This document shows positions 55,281 to 55,621 of a DNA stretch of 55,621 nt, piece after piece. Position 1 is the stretch's first letter. Each line of letters opens with the position of its first letter. The stretch covers positions 1-55,621 of the forward strand of contig NZ_MASS01000026.1 in NCBI RefSeq assembly GCF_001707885.1. The letters run 5' to 3'. Position numbers and translations under genes: made by a program. The notes under the pieces were generated by a model. It did not search any database. It was not told the DNA's origin and saw nothing but the letters and a program-made list of their open reading frames with translations. Origin of the DNA: Desulfosporosinus cupriresistens. Lineage in GTDB: Bacteria; Bacillota; Desulfitobacteriia; Desulfitobacteriales; Desulfitobacteriaceae.

Positions 55281-55537
55281 TGAAATTCAGACAACTCCTT
55301 TTTCTTCTGTACTCCTTTTTCTATTGTACTCCCTTATGATTGATGCATTTTACATATTACTTTACAATTCGAAAAAACTAGTTTAACTATATCACCAGAT
55401 CGTTGATTTTTCTAATATTCCTACAATTAGGGGTTACAACAACTAAAATCTCTGGCTAAAGTTCAAATTACATCTGCTTAAAGAATGATGATTATTCAGC
55501 ATATTATCAATCCTTAGGCTGACATAAACTTTTGAAC
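55281..55537. other. AT-rich region upstream of yraN, no gene seen
   Basis: About 255 bp of low-GC sequence with no ORF carrying a ribosome binding site and no clear promoter pair. It presumably contains the yraN promoter. Confidence 0.35.
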
Positions 55538-55592
55538 AAAAAAGGGGTCGTAACAAACTTTATATAACAAGTTTAGTTACAGCCCCTTTTTG
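55538..55592. terminator. Long bidirectional terminator at the right edge
   Basis: AAAAAGGGG...GTAAC...AACTT pairs with AAGTT...GTTAC...CCCCTTTTT around TATATAAC, with two or three mismatches. It would end a minus-strand gene lying beyond the window edge. Confidence 0.85.
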
Positions 55593-55621
55593 TATTGTCT
55601 AAGACGTTTGTTCTATTATAG

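Overview
The window is a chromosomal segment of a spore-forming Firmicute, most likely a Desulfosporosinus or Desulfitobacterium relative (class Clostridia). This rests on gene order, strong AGGAGG-type ribosome binding sites, CodY, HslVU, an alpha/beta-type small acid-soluble spore protein, YlmC/YmxH and SLH/YcdB proteins. The genus is inferred from the character of the proteins and was not tested by any search. Nearly everything lies on the minus strand, so transcription runs from high to low coordinates. The one clear plus-strand gene is the spore protein at 40.1 kb.

Read in transcription order from the right edge: yraN, a PhoP/PhoR-type two-component pair and comM (55.3-50.65 kb). Next comes an accessory block (50.36-38.86 kb): a secreted YcdB/SLH protein, a polysaccharide deacetylase, a response regulator - histidine kinase - lipoprotein operon, two small ORFs, an oligo-1,6-glucosidase, the plus-strand spore protein and Ku. 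The block separates comM from dprA, which are often neighbours. Then follows the conserved chain dprA-topA-trmFO-xerC-hslV-hslU-codY-orf152, rpsB-tsf, pyrH-frr-orf67-uppS-cdsA-AI2E-dxr-rseP-ispG-proS (isoprenoid, cell-envelope and translation genes). After it come a non-coding structured region and pspA, and then rimP-nusA-ylxR-ylxQ-infB-rbfA-nrnA-truB-ribF, rpsO, pnp, a YlxY-type deacetylase, dacF, mlpA, dut, a small membrane protein, ylmC and the start of dapB. Many junctions overlap by ATGA, GTGA or TAATG, which indicates long polycistronic operons.

The most unusual material is non-coding. At least six junctions, and one site inside truB, carry foldback elements built from degenerate short words (TTCGANG-like; one copy uses TCAGANG-like words). 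Three copies share a terminus like YTACTCGANGTT. One sits in frame inside truB and appears to add about 32 residues. Another forms a very long hairpin beside uppS, and its end supplies the uppS Shine-Dalgarno sequence. Separately, a multi-hairpin, terminator-ended region of about 340 nt lies between proS and pspA, and the pspA segment is bracketed by two imperfect direct repeats. The dxr/rseP gap holds four hairpins in a row. Clear sigma-A-like promoters are visible before rpsO, rimP and rpsB, and a sigma-G/F-like promoter before the spore protein. I saw no CRISPR array, tRNA, rRNA, complete insertion sequence or prophage.
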